DNA of 64,000 bases. Source: Ruminococcaceae bacterium AM07-15 (GTDB taxonomy: Bacteria > Bacillota > Clostridia > Oscillospirales > Butyricicoccaceae). A program made the position numbers and the translations under genes. Position 1 is the first letter of the stretch; each line of letters starts with the position of its first letter. Below, piece by piece: positions 54,402-62,605 of the stretch. The DNA lies in the NCBI GenBank assembly GCA_003477405.1, contig QUDE01000006.1, forward strand, positions 62,001-126,000, read 5' to 3'. The notes beneath the pieces were generated by a model, which was given only the letters and a program-made list of their open reading frames with translations, ran no database searches and was not told the origin of the DNA.

Positions 54402-55598
54402 TTATTCATCGGAATCCATCAGGCAGGCAATGCCCGGCAGCTCCTTGCCCTCGATGAGCTCCAGAGAAGCGCCGCCGCCGGTGGAGATGTGGGTCACCCG
54501 ATCGGAGAAGCCCAGCTGCTCAATGGCCGCGGCACTGTCGCCGCCGCCGATGATGGACACGGCTCCCGACTCGGCCACGGCCCGGGCGATCTCCCGGGTG
54601 CTGCCGGCAAATTTGTCAAATTCGAACACGCCCAAAGGCCCGTTCCATACCACGGTTCCTGCATCCTTCAAATAACGCTTGAATTTCTCAATGGTGCGGG
54701 GGCCCATATCCATGCCGCCCATACCGTCGGGCATGTGGCGGGCATCCACCACATAGGCGTCGGCATCGGGGGAGAATTCCTTGGTCACCACCACATCGTC
54801 AGGCAGCACCAGGCGCACATTGCCCTCCAGCGCACGCATGAGGATATCGGCGGCCACATCCAGCTTGTCCAGCTCACAGGGGGAGTTGCCCACGTCGCCG
54901 CTGAGCGCACGCAGGAAGGTGTAGCTCATGGCGCCGCCGATGATGACGGTGTCGCACTGGTCGATGAGGGCGTTGATGACGCCGATCTTGTCGGAGACCT
55001 TGGCGCCGCCGGTGATGGCCACAAAGGGGCGGGCCGGGTTGGTGAGGGCCTTGCCGATCACCGAAATTTCCTTCTCAATCAAAAAGCCGCAGACGGCGGG
55101 GAGATAAGCCGCCACGCCGGCGGTGGAGCTGTGAGCTCTGTGGGAGGTGCCGAAAGCGTCATTCACATACACATCGGCATAGGAAGCCAGCTTCTGGGAA
55201 AAAGCCGGATCGTTCTTTTCCTCTTCCTTATGGAAACGGACATTTTCCAGCATGACGATCTCACCGGGCTGGATGGCGGCGCACAAGCGGTCGGCATCCT
55301 CCCCGATCACATCGTTGGCCAGAGTCACCGGCATTTTCAGCAGCTCGGACAGGCGGTTGGCCACCGGCTTCAGGGTGTACTTGGGGTTATACTGGCCCTT
55401 GGGGCGCCCCAAATGGGATACGACGATGACAGCGGCACCGCTGGTGATCAGATAGCGCAGGGTGGGCAGAGCCCCCTGGATGCGTCTTTCATCGGTCAGA
55501 TGCCCATTCTCGTCAATGGGGGTGTTGAAATCGCAGCGGATCAACACTTTTTTGCCGCGCACATCGATATCGCGCACGGTCTTTTTGTTGAAGTTCAT
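54402..55598 (-). CDS. pgk: Phosphoglycerate kinase
   Basis: Makes ATP and 3-phosphoglycerate from 1,3-bisphosphoglycerate. 398 residues; VRGKKVLIRCDFNTPID, the phosphoglycerate site HLGRPKG and the nucleotide-site TGGAKVSDK and GGGDSAAA are present. Start ATG 55598 matches the family N-terminus; GAAGAGGGA lies upstream. First gene of the group; gapA, which often precedes pgk in Firmicutes, is not here. Leader and promoter described separately. Confidence 0.97.
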   Translation of the reverse strand: MNFNKKTVRDIDVRGKKVLIRCDFNTPIDENGHLTDERRIQGALPTLRYLITSGAAVIVVSHLGRPKGQYNPKYTLKPVANRLSELLKMPVTLANDVIGEDADRLCAAIQPGEIVMLENVRFHKEEEKNDPAFSQKLASYADVYVNDAFGTSHRAHSSTAGVAAYLPAVCGFLIEKEISVIGKALTNPARPFVAITGGAKVSDKIGVINALIDQCDTVIIGGAMSYTFLRALSGDVGNSPCELDKLDVAADILMRALEGNVRLVLPDDVVVTKEFSPDADAYVVDARHMPDGMGGMDMGPRTIEKFKRYLKDAGTVVWNGPLGVFEFDKFAGSTREIARAVAESGAVSIIGGGDSAAAIEQLGFSDRVTHISTGGGASLELIEGKELPGIACLMDSDE

Positions 55599-55743
55599 CA
55601 CGATAATCCCTCTTCTCCGGCAACTCTCACCATATTTTGTCTCTCTTCTGCCGCAGCTGCCGGGTGCGGCGAAGGCCCCAGCCAAAAAGAGAAGAACCCC
55701 CAAAGCGCAAAAAGGCCGGTGTGCTCTTCTCTCTTCTGTTTTC
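55599..55743 (-). other. Structured pgk leader
   Basis: About 145-base leader from the predicted start to the pgk ATG. Two stems: AGAGAAGA (minus-strand reading, at 55725-55732) with TCTTCTCT followed by a T-run, and GCCGCA/TGCGGC (55650-55670). The first is attenuator-like but weak, with a long loop. Confidence 0.4.
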
Positions 55744-55749
55744 CTATCC

Positions 55750-55787
55750 ATTGTACGGTATTTTCCCCGGAAGTGCAAGCGCTTTGC
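55750..55787 (-). promoter_or_regulatory. pgk operon promoter overlapped by a cre-like palindrome
   Basis: On the minus strand TTGCAC (55773-55778), 17-bp spacer and TACAAT (55750-55755). The palindrome TGCAAGCGCTTTGC (55774-55787, + strand) overlaps the -35; it matches the CcpA cre consensus TGnAAnCGnWnnCA except for the last two bases. It predicts control by CcpA or another LacI-family protein. Confidence 0.6.
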
Positions 55788-55861
55788 GCCATTTTTCCCA
55801 GAGAAAACCCGGCATCCCTCTATATTTTCCCCGGATTCCGCAACTTTTCGGCCCTTTGTTC

Positions 55862-56470
55862 TTACTGGAAGTCCACCCCGGCGCTTTGCTGCTCGTCCAG
55901 GGTGAGGGAAAAGGCCGGAGCAAAATGGGACATAAAATAGTCGGCGGCCGGAAGGGACAGGGCCTGAATAGAGCGGTACAACTGCCGGGCCGCGCTTTCA
56001 AACTCGTCATTGCCGCTCTTTTTCTCCTGGATGCATTTGAGATAGGCGGAGATCTTGTCCGCCGCCTTCACATAGCGGTAAAGCTCCGGATCCTGCTCCT
56101 CGCAGAAGAAAATGGGCCGGTAAGTCTGGCGCAGGGCATCGGGCAAAAAGCCCAGAAGACTTTCTCTGGCCCGGTCCTCAATGGCCCGATAGGCCTGGCG
56201 CAGCGCCGGGTCATTGTGCTTCACCGGTGTGGGCAGATCCCCGGTGAGGATTTCGGAAGCGTCGTGGAACAGGGCCATGGTGGCCACCCGTTCCGGCTGG
56301 GCGCCGCCCCCCAAGTAGGTGTTCTGGATCACTGCCAGAGCGTGGGCGATTACCGCCGTTTCCAAAGCGTGCTCACTGAGGTTTTCCGGGATGCTGCTGC
56401 GCATCAGCCCCCAGCGCTGGATGTATTTCATCCGCAGCAAAAGGGCATAGAAGCTGTATTCCTTCACCAT
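55862..56470 (-). CDS. YfbR-like HD-domain 5'-deoxynucleotidase
   Basis: 202-residue HD-superfamily phosphohydrolase, probably removing phosphate from deoxynucleoside 5'-monophosphates. The metal-site residues are visible in SEHALETAVIAHALA, LFHDASEILTGDLPTPVKH (the HD pair) and the later AADKISAYLKC. The opening FYALLLRMKYIQRWGLMRS matches YfbR-type proteins. GGGGGAGC lies upstream of ATG 56470. Encoded after lrgB (9-base gap) and before pgk, probably part of the lrgAB transcript. Confidence 0.87.
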   Translation of the reverse strand: MVKEYSFYALLLRMKYIQRWGLMRSSIPENLSEHALETAVIAHALAVIQNTYLGGGAQPERVATMALFHDASEILTGDLPTPVKHNDPALRQAYRAIEDRARESLLGFLPDALRQTYRPIFFCEEQDPELYRYVKAADKISAYLKCIQEKKSGNDEFESAARQLYRSIQALSLPAADYFMSHFAPAFSLTLDEQQSAGVDFQ

Positions 56471-56479
56471 GCTCCCCCT

Positions 56480-57157
56480 TTACAAAAACAGGCAGATGAT
56501 CACTGTGGCAATACCGGCCACCCCGATGCTGATGCCGCTCATGGCCCCTTCCAGCTCACCCATTTCCAGGGCCTTGGTGGTGCCGATGGCATGACTGCAA
56601 GTGCCGATGGCCACGCCCTTTTCCACCGGTTCTTTCACCCGCAGCAGCTTCACCAGCAAAGGCGCTGTAATGGCCCCCAGAATGCCGGTGAAGATCACCG
56701 CCGCCACGGTGAAGGCAGGCACGCCTCCCCCCTGGGCCGAAAGCTCCATGGCGATGGGGGTGGTCACCGATTTGGGGATGAGGGAGGCCGTCATGGTCTC
56801 ATCCAGGCCGAAGAGACGGCAGAGGGCAATGACGCTGATGACCGAAGCGCAGGAGCCCATAAAGCAGCCGGCCACCACCGGAAGCAAGTGCCGCTTCAGC
56901 TGTTTGATCTGTCCATAGACCGACAGGGCCAGGCAGGCCGTGGCGGGAGCCAGGAAAATGGCGATCACATCGCCGCCCTTCTGATAGTACTCCAGGGGAA
57001 TGTGAAAGATTTTGAGAAAGGCGATGATCAGCGCCACCGCAATGAGCAGCGGATTGCACAGCGGTGAGCCGGTTTTTTTGTTCAAAAACAACCCCACCTG
57101 AAAGGCAAACACCGACAAAACGATGCCGAACAAAGGAGATCCAAGCACTTCTTTCAT
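56480..57157 (-). CDS. lrgB: LrgB/CidB-family membrane protein
   Basis: 225 residues with about six predicted helices; the conserved CHAIGTTKALEMGELEGA motif near residue 190 and SLIPKSVTTPIAMELS are diagnostic of LrgB. With LrgA it influences murein hydrolase activity and, in other Firmicutes, pyruvate or small-acid transport. Its start is one base past the lrgA stop, so the two are coupled. Confidence 0.93.
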   Translation of the reverse strand: MKEVLGSPLFGIVLSVFAFQVGLFLNKKTGSPLCNPLLIAVALIIAFLKIFHIPLEYYQKGGDVIAIFLAPATACLALSVYGQIKQLKRHLLPVVAGCFMGSCASVISVIALCRLFGLDETMTASLIPKSVTTPIAMELSAQGGGVPAFTVAAVIFTGILGAITAPLLVKLLRVKEPVEKGVAIGTCSHAIGTTKALEMGELEGAMSGISIGVAGIATVIICLFL

Positions 57158-57158
57158 G

Positions 57159-57518
57159 TCATTTCCCTCCCTTTTTCTGCAAAGCCATCATGGCCCGCAC
57201 CGTCATGGCCGAGACAAAAAAAGTGATGAAGGTGGTGAGCACACACACGGCCAGAAAGGGCAGCAGGTTCTTTTTCAACTGATCAAAATGCTCCAGAATC
57301 CCCACCCCGGCGGGAATGAAGAAGAACGCCATGTTTTTCAGCAGAAAATCCCCCTTCTGGCGGATATGATGGGGTTTTATCACTTTTGCGCACAACAGGA
57401 TGAACAAAAGCACCATAGCGATGACGCTGGAGGGAAATGGGAACGGCAGGACCTGGGCCACCAGTTCTCCCACAAGACACACTCCCAGCACCACGCCAAT
57501 CTGAGTGAGAATTGCCAT
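57159..57518 (-). CDS. lrgA: LrgA/CidA-family holin-like protein
   Basis: 119 residues, four predicted helices. VLGVCLVGELVAQVLPFPFPSSVIAMVLLFILL is the LrgA/CidA signature; FFIPAGVGILEHF follows. First gene of lrgA-lrgB-yfbR-like. GAGGTG lies just upstream of ATG 57518. An inverted repeat surrounds its predicted -10. Confidence 0.92.
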   Translation of the reverse strand: MAILTQIGVVLGVCLVGELVAQVLPFPFPSSVIAMVLLFILLCAKVIKPHHIRQKGDFLLKNMAFFFIPAGVGILEHFDQLKKNLLPFLAVCVLTTFITFFVSAMTVRAMMALQKKGGK

Positions 57519-57556
57519 AGAACACCTCGCGAAACAAAAATTTGTCGGGAAAGAGA

Positions 57557-57600
57557 TTTTCCCGCCAGGGGGTACTATACCACAAACCCCAGCGGGAAAA
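57557..57600. promoter_or_regulatory. Inverted repeat around the lrgA extended -10
   Basis: TTTTCCCGC (57557-57565) and GGGGG (57568-57572) pair with CCCC (57587-57590) and GCGGGAAAA (57592-57600). Between them on the minus strand lies TGGTATAGT, an extended -10 for lrgA. The repeat spans the promoter, so it is better seen as an operator than an RNA stem. Confidence 0.55.
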
Positions 57601-57661
57601 AAGACCGCAGCGGCCTTTTTCCAGCAAATCCCCTTCTCTTTTCCTTCCTCCGTCAGAAAAG

Positions 57662-57691
57662 TTGCTCCTTCTTCTTTTTTCGTGGTATAAT
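57662..57691 (+). promoter_or_regulatory. Promoter before the cloverleaf region
   Basis: TTGCTC (57662-57667), 18-bp spacer and TATAAT (57686-57691), in an extended -10 TGGTATAAT. A second identical TGGTATAATA occurs at 57845-57854 without a good -35, 104 bp before the next gene; either may drive it. Confidence 0.6.
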
Positions 57692-57854
57692 ATCAACAGT
57701 TGCCGCACATGTGCGGCAGGATACTGTGTATTCCGTCGTTTTGCTCACAAAACGACTGCTGTTGATGTTACACCATAGCCAAAATCGGCAAAGCCGATTT
57801 TACACCGCATTGGCGGCGTGCAAGTCTGCATGGACTTGCCGCTATGGTATAATA
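57683..57854. other. Two tandem cloverleaf-like inverted-repeat structures between TGGTATAATA copies
   Basis: Structure A (57688-57770): outer stem ATCAACAG/CTGTTGAT, extended by TAA/TTA, around TGCCGCACA/TGTGCGGCA (57701-57718), a weak GGATA/TATtCC, and GTCGTTTTG/CAAAACGAC (57735-57756). Structure B (57772-57848): outer stem ACCATAGC/GCTATGGT around AAAATCGGC/GCCGATTTT (57781-57801), ACaCCGC/GCGGcGT (57802-57819) and GCAAGTC/GACTTGC (57820-57839). Nearly every base is in a stem. The unit is bounded by the direct repeat TGGTATAATA (57683-57692, 57845-57854). Not a tRNA. It is most of the 439-bp gene-free gap. Confidence 0.75.
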
Positions 57855-57901
57855 ACCGCAGAACAGCTATGATACCGAATAAACTCAACCACAGATTTGA
57901 A

Positions 57902-57926
57902 ATGCCGGAAGGCAGTTATTTTTTTG
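57902..57926 (+). terminator. Possible weak terminator downstream of the cloverleaf region
   Basis: TGCC-ggaa-GGCA followed by GTTATTTTTTT. The stem is short; it would end a ~230-base transcript of the cloverleaf region, or merely be an AT-rich upstream element of the next gene. Confidence 0.3.
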
Positions 57927-57957
57927 TTCTTAATTTTAGAGAGGATCGGAAATCAAC

Positions 57958-58566
57958 ATGAGCTTTTTGCAGTCCATCAAAAAAATGTTCACCGGACCGG
58001 AAAATCCTGATGCATCCCCAGAGACTCCTCAGCCGGAGCCAGTGGAGGAAAAAGCGACGGAAGAACCCGCTCCCGAACCCCCTGCTCCCCCGGAGAGCAC
58101 ACCGGAAGCGCCGGCCGAAACCACATCGGACCCATTTGCGGCCCTCAACCAACAAACTCCCTATGGGGAGGAGATCATGGAACAGCGCTCCCGCTATTCC
58201 CTTCTGGTCACCCAGATTCCCAAAGCCTATAACGCCCTGCGCAGCAGCGGTGTTTTCGAAGGCCCGGCTGCCGATGAATTTCTGCTTTTGTGCAACCAGG
58301 CCATCTCCCTGCGGCGGGATATCCTGCCCCAGCTGGAAAAGGGAGACTGGATCTTCACCCACGGAGAAGGTTACAAACGCCTGGCCATGGTACTGGAAAA
58401 ACGGGGTGACTTCCAGGGGGCCGCGGAGATGTGCCTGCTGGCCTTGCGGGACGGCGCAACCAGCGATGGCTCCCAGAGCGGCATGGCCGGGCGGATGGCC
58501 CGTATGCTGAAAAAGGGAAAAATCCCCCCTACCCCGGAAATGAAAACCTATTTGGGCAAGGCCTGA
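57958..58566 (+). CDS. Uncharacterised protein with acidic Pro-rich N-terminus
   Basis: 202 residues. After a short basic start (MSFLQSIKKMFTGPE) come about 45 residues of Pro/Glu/Ala low complexity, then a helical domain (about 65-202) with a TPR-like pair of helices (LAMVLEKRGDFQGAAEMCLLALRDGA). No catalytic motif, membrane helix or signal peptide. GAGAGGAT lies upstream of the start. Directly downstream of the cloverleaf region, 33 bases before the DUF1275 gene. I recognise no family. Confidence 0.75.
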   Translation: MSFLQSIKKMFTGPENPDASPETPQPEPVEEKATEEPAPEPPAPPESTPEAPAETTSDPFAALNQQTPYGEEIMEQRSRYSLLVTQIPKAYNALRSSGVFEGPAADEFLLLCNQAISLRRDILPQLEKGDWIFTHGEGYKRLAMVLEKRGDFQGAAEMCLLALRDGATSDGSQSGMAGRMARMLKKGKIPPTPEMKTYLGKA

Positions 58567-58599
58567 TCCCTTTCCCGCACACAAGCAAAGGATGATTCC

Positions 58600-59301
58600 A
58601 TGAAAAAAATCAAGCTGTACGAATCCGACTCCGCCGAAGTGGAGGCCCAGAGGTTTTGGGTCTTTGCTGTTTTGATGGGAGTAGGCGGCTTTTTTGGCGC
58701 TTTTACCTATTCCATCCGCGGCGGGGTGTTCTGCAATGCCCAGACCGCCAACTTCGTTCTCTTTGCCATGGCTCTGGGGCGGGCCCAGTGGGGGCATGCC
58801 CTTTATTTTCTCATCCCCATGAGCGCCTATTTCCTGGGGGCCGTTTTGTCCGAGGCCGCTTCCTCCACCATGGAACAGCTGGGTTGGATGCGTTGGGATA
58901 CCCTCCTTATTTTGGTGGAAATGGTGGCCGTTGTTTTCCTGGGCCTGCTCCCCGAAAGCACCTCCTTTGCCATCACCCAGGTGGTGATCAATTTCATCTG
59001 CTCCATGCAGTATAACACCTTCCGCAAAACCCAGGGCATCCCCATGGCCACCACCTTCTGTACCAACCATGTGCGCCAGATGGGCATCTTTTTTGCCAAG
59101 GCGGTGCGGCATCGCAACTGGGATCATGTGGGACGGCTTCTGTGCCATCTGAGCATGCTGGTGCTTTTCGTTCTGGGCGGTGTCATCGCCACAGTGCTGT
59201 GCCGGCTGTTTTTGGGCCGGGCCCTGCTCTTCACCCTCATCCCCCTGGGCATCCTCTTTGTGGATCTGCTCCGGGCCGACCGGAAAGCTGCCCAAAATTA
59301 A
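58600..59301 (+). CDS. DUF1275 (YoaK) family membrane protein
   Basis: 233 residues with six predicted helices. VGGFFGAFTYSIRGGVFCNAQTANFVLFAMALG is the typical DUF1275 opening (G-x-x-D/A-x-x-T-x-x-N pattern), and MQYNTFRKTQGIPMATTFCTNHVRQM the second conserved block. Function of the family is unknown. Probably co-transcribed with the gene before it; no clear terminator follows. Confidence 0.87.
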   Translation: MKKIKLYESDSAEVEAQRFWVFAVLMGVGGFFGAFTYSIRGGVFCNAQTANFVLFAMALGRAQWGHALYFLIPMSAYFLGAVLSEAASSTMEQLGWMRWDTLLILVEMVAVVFLGLLPESTSFAITQVVINFICSMQYNTFRKTQGIPMATTFCTNHVRQMGIFFAKAVRHRNWDHVGRLLCHLSMLVLFVLGGVIATVLCRLFLGRALLFTLIPLGILFVDLLRADRKAAQN

Positions 59302-59439
59302 CTTCCCTCTCCCCCCGGAATTTTCCACATATCTTGCATCTTTTTTTGCAAATTTTGTTTAGCGTCTTATCCTTTGTCGTTTTGTGTCGATAGTACCTAT
59401 GTGGTGTTTAAAAGTATTTTGTTGGGGGGAACTTCTGTT

Positions 59440-61428
59440 ATGAAGAGTATCCAGAAAAAGATCACCGCCTGTTTCCTCATACTGGTAGCTGTGGCAGCAC
59501 TGCTGTGCGGCGGCGTAGGCATTTTTTCCGTCTACACCAGCAACCAGTCCCTGCTGGAAGAGGAATTGAAATCCTTGGCCACACTGGCCGCCGACCGTGT
59601 ATCCTATGAGCTGACCTCGTATCAGGATGTGGCCGCCTCTCTGGGCATGGTGCCTCAGTTGAGTGACGACACTGTGACCACGGCCCAGAAACAGGAACTG
59701 GTGAACCGTTGGGTCGAATCCTATAATATGGAACGGGGCAATCTGCTGGACAAAAACGGCAAGAGCCTGTTTGACGGCAATGATTATTCCGACCGGGAAT
59801 ATTTCCAGAATGCGATCAAAGGCAACATTTCCATCTCCACCCCGACCATCAGCAAGATCACCGGTGAGCTGTCCATCATGGTGGCCGCTCCCGTGTGGAA
59901 GGGTGGCGTGCCCAACTCGGAAGTGACGGGCGTTGTGTACTTTGTCCCCCCTGAAGAATTTCTCTGCGATATTATGTCTTCCATCCATACCAGCGAGCAC
60001 AGCGGTGCTTATATGCTGGATAAGACCGGTACCACCATCGCCGATGTGGTCATGGAGACCATTGCCACAGAAAACATCGAAGAAGAGGCCCAGTCCGATT
60101 CTTCTCTGTCCGCTCTGGCTTCCATCCATGAGAAGATGCGCGAAGGCAAGACCGGCTTTGGCACTTATACCATTGATGGCATCAGCAAGTACATTGGTTA
60201 TGCTCCTGTGCCGGGCACCGACGACTGGAGCATCGCGGTTACCTCTTACACCAGCGACCTGATGGGCGCTACCTATCGGAGCATCATCATTATCTGTGTG
60301 CTGCTGGTGGTTGTGCTGGTTGTTTCTTCTCTGCTGGGCATCCGGCTGGCCAAGGGCATTGCCTCTCCCATCCGTGCCTGCGCCAAGCGCCTGTCCCTGC
60401 TGGAGGAAGGCGACCTGACCACTCCGGCTCCTCAGGTCAAAAGCCAGGACGAAGTGGGGGTACTGGCCCGCTCCACCGAAAGCATTGTGAACTCCCTCAA
60501 TACCCTGTTCTCCGACATTGCCCATGTGACCGGCGAAATGGCCCAAGGCAATTTTGCCGTCCATTCCCAGCACTATGAGGTGTACCAGGGAGACTTCTCT
60601 TCTGTGCTGAAATCCCTGCAGAACATCAAATACAGCCTGAGCGACACACTCCGTCAGATCGACACTGCGGCAGCCCAGGTCTCTGCCGGCGCCGATCAGG
60701 TGTCCTCCGGTGCCCAGGCTCTGGCTCAGGGTGCTACCGAACAGGCCAGTGCTGTGCAGGAACTGTCCGCCACTTCGGCCGACATCAACTCCGGTGTGCA
60801 GAATAACAGCGACGCTGCCAAGACCGCCAAAGACAAGGCCAATGACGCCGGCACTCAGGTGGCTCTGAGCAACGAGAAGATGCATGAGCTGCGCGAAGCC
60901 ATGTCCACCATTCTGGACGGCCATGAGCAGATCGGTCAGATCATTGCTACCATTGAAAACATCGCCTTCCAGACCAATATCCTGGCCCTGAACGCCGCAG
61001 TGGAGGCGGCCCGGGCTGGCAGCGCCGGCAAGGGCTTTGCCGTCGTGGCCGACGAAGTGCGCAACCTGGCTTCCAAGTCCGATCAGGCTGCCAAGCAGAC
61101 CAAGGAACTGATCGAACACTCCGCTCTCAATGTGGAAAATGGCAGCCGCCTCAGCGAAGAAGTCTCCGCTGCTTTGGAAGAGACTGCATCCCTCACCGGC
61201 TCTGCTGTGGAATTCATCGACCAGGTGGTAGACAATGTGATCAACCAGGCCGAGTCCATTTCTCAGATTGCCGAAGGCATCGACCAGATCTCCAGTGTGG
61301 TGCAGACCAACTCCGCTACTGCTGAACAAAGCGCTGCCGCCAGCGAAGAGCTGTCCGGCCAGGCCCAGATCATGCAAGAGCTGATCAGCCGCTTTACTCT
61401 CAGCGAGCAGAACAACGAAAATTATTGA
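59440..61428 (+). CDS. Methyl-accepting chemotaxis protein with Cache sensor
   Basis: 662-residue transmembrane chemoreceptor: helix 1 (about 8-30), extracellular dCache-like domain (about 40-275, with YDREYFQ-type [11 protein letters not shown]), helix 2 (about 280-302), HAMP (about 303-355) and the signalling domain with hairpin tip [20 protein letters not shown]. Start ATG 59440 follows GGGGGGA. It shows that the organism is, or was, motile, although no other chemotaxis or flagellar gene is in the window. The ligand is likely a small molecule such as an amino acid. Confidence 0.93.
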   Translation: MKSIQKKITACFLILVAVAALLCGGVGIFSVYTSNQSLLEEELKSLATLAADRVSYELTSYQDVAASLGMVPQLSDDTVTTAQKQELVNRWVESYNMERGNLLDKNGKSLFDGNDYSDREYFQNAIKGNISISTPTISKITGELSIMVAAPVWKGGVPNSEVTGVVYFVPPEEFLCDIMSSIHTSEHSGAYMLDKTGTTIADVVMETIATENIEEEAQSDSSLSALASIHEKMREGKTGFGTYTIDGISKYIGYAPVPGTDDWSIAVTSYTSDLMGATYRSIIIICVLLVVVLVVSSLLGIRLAKGIASPIRACAKRLSLLEEGDLTTPAPQVKSQDEVGVLARSTESIVNSLNTLFSDIAHVTGEMAQGNFAVHSQHYEVYQGDFSSVLKSLQNIKYSLSDTLRQIDTAAAQVSAGADQVSSGAQALAQGATEQASAVQELSATSADINSGVQNNSDAAKTAKDKANDAGTQVALSNEKMHELREAMSTILDGHEQIGQIIATIENIAFQTNILALNAAVEAARAGSAGKGFAVVADEVRNLASKSDQAAKQTKELIEHSALNVENGSRLSEEVSAALEETASLTGSAVEFIDQVVDNVINQAESISQIAEGIDQISSVVQTNSATAEQSAAASEELSGQAQIMQELISRFTLSEQNNENY

Positions 61429-61436
61429 TCCCTTGC

Positions 61437-61468
61437 AAAAAAGAGCCGCCAGTAGGCGGCTCTTTTTT
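61437..61468. terminator. Terminator after the chemoreceptor gene
   Basis: AAAAAAGAGCCGCC-agta-GGCGGCTCTTTTTT, perfect stem 9 bases past the stop. Confidence 0.9.
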
Positions 61469-61511
61469 AATTTTTGATCCTGTTTGGATTTTCTTTCTCC
61501 TTGTGTTCCCT

Positions 61512-62372
61512 TTAACCGCCGCTTCTCGGCAGCCGGGTAAAGGAATCCCTTTGCACCTGGAACCCCGGCGCAGCGGCTCCTTTGGCGGCGATACGCCGCT
61601 CCCACTGGATGAGCTGCAAAATCTCTGGAGCAATGGGCTGCGGCACTTCCTGAGGTTTTGCAATCAAATAGCCCTGGCCATACGAAATCCCCAGCCGGAT
61701 CAGCTCCCGCAGCTCTTCCCGCTCCTCAATACCTTCGGCGATGAGCTGAATGCCCAAAGGTTTGCAAAACTTCACCATTCTCTTCAGGGCCCTGGATTTC
61801 TCCGGAGACTTGTGGATATCCCGGATGAGATCCATATCGATTTTCACAAATTGGGGATGCAGATCAATGACCCTTTGAATCCCTGCACAGGCTTTTCCAA
61901 AATCATCAATGGCAATCTGATAGTTTTCCTTTTGGTAATGGCTTACCAGCTCCTGAAACAGGCTCATATGCTCATTTCGAATGTTGGTGCGCTCGGTGAT
62001 CTCAAACACCAGATTGACCGCAGAGATGCCGTATTCTTTCAGGTACTTTCGCGTCATTCCCTCCCGGAATCGGGGATCATACATCACATAAGGGTCCACA
62101 TTGAGAAAGAGCTTCTGGCTGGCCAGATCCTTCCCGACCCCGGCCATGGCCTTTTTCCGGCACAGATATTCCAGCTCCCACAGCTTTCCGCACTGCTCCG
62201 CCAGGACAAACATTTCCTCAATGGACACATCCGGCTCCGAGCGGGTAATCCGGGCCAGCGCTTCATATCCCAGGACCTTTCCATCGGTCAGCGAAATGAT
62301 GGGCTGATACACGCTTTTGATCTGTTCATTCTGGATGATTTGGCATACAGCTGCCGTCTTGGATTCTTTCAT
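61512..62372 (-). CDS. EAL-domain cyclic di-GMP phosphodiesterase
   Basis: 286-residue stand-alone EAL protein without GGDEF, PAS or membrane helix. The motif is YEALAR (Glu37-Ala-Leu39); the other catalytic pieces FLNVDP (Asn), FEITER (Glu), IDDFGKA (Asp-Asp), VKIDMDLIR (Lys) and IAEGIEEREE (Glu) are intact, so it should hydrolyse c-di-GMP. ATG 62372 follows GGAGGG; an upstream ATG at 62420 is possible. Sits next to the chemoreceptor, in line with control of motility versus attachment. Confidence 0.9.
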   Translation of the reverse strand: MKESKTAAVCQIIQNEQIKSVYQPIISLTDGKVLGYEALARITRSEPDVSIEEMFVLAEQCGKLWELEYLCRKKAMAGVGKDLASQKLFLNVDPYVMYDPRFREGMTRKYLKEYGISAVNLVFEITERTNIRNEHMSLFQELVSHYQKENYQIAIDDFGKACAGIQRVIDLHPQFVKIDMDLIRDIHKSPEKSRALKRMVKFCKPLGIQLIAEGIEEREELRELIRLGISYGQGYLIAKPQEVPQPIAPEILQLIQWERRIAAKGAAAPGFQVQRDSFTRLPRSGG

Positions 62373-62532
62373 AAACAAAGGGCCCTCCACTATACCAGCA
62401 TCTAACGGCACCGATCCCAATACACGGATCGATCAAGCGTGGGCATTGTATCATACAACATCGCCGCTTTTCCACCATGGCTGTGTGAAAACTCCCCTCC
62501 CACAGTAAAACTTCTGTAAAGCAACCGAATTC

Positions 62533-62576
62533 AAAAAGCACCCCAGGTCATCTTTCCGATGGCCTGAGGCGCTTTT
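62533..62576 (-). terminator. Terminator of the lipoprotein gene
   Basis: On the minus strand AAAAGC..CTCAGGcCAT pairs with ATGaCCTGgG..GCTTTTT around a 7-base loop, 30 bases after the stop codon at 62606. Stem is imperfect. Confidence 0.65.
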
Positions 62577-62605
62577 GCTTTCCAATAGAAAGTTCTTTAT
62601 TTTAT

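Noticed and set aside
55862..57518. lrgAB as a holin/lysis cassette of a prophage
   Set aside because: They are chromosomal LrgA/LrgB homologues with no phage genes nearby.
57683..57854. Cloverleaf structure as tRNA genes or integron attC sites
   Set aside because: Arm lengths, missing T-loop GTTC, missing anticodon-type loop and no CCA end argue against tRNA; no attC core motifs or integrase are seen.
59345..59395. Sigma-D promoter of the chemoreceptor (GTCGATAG)
   Set aside because: The -10-like part is fair, but no TAAA lies about 15 bp upstream.
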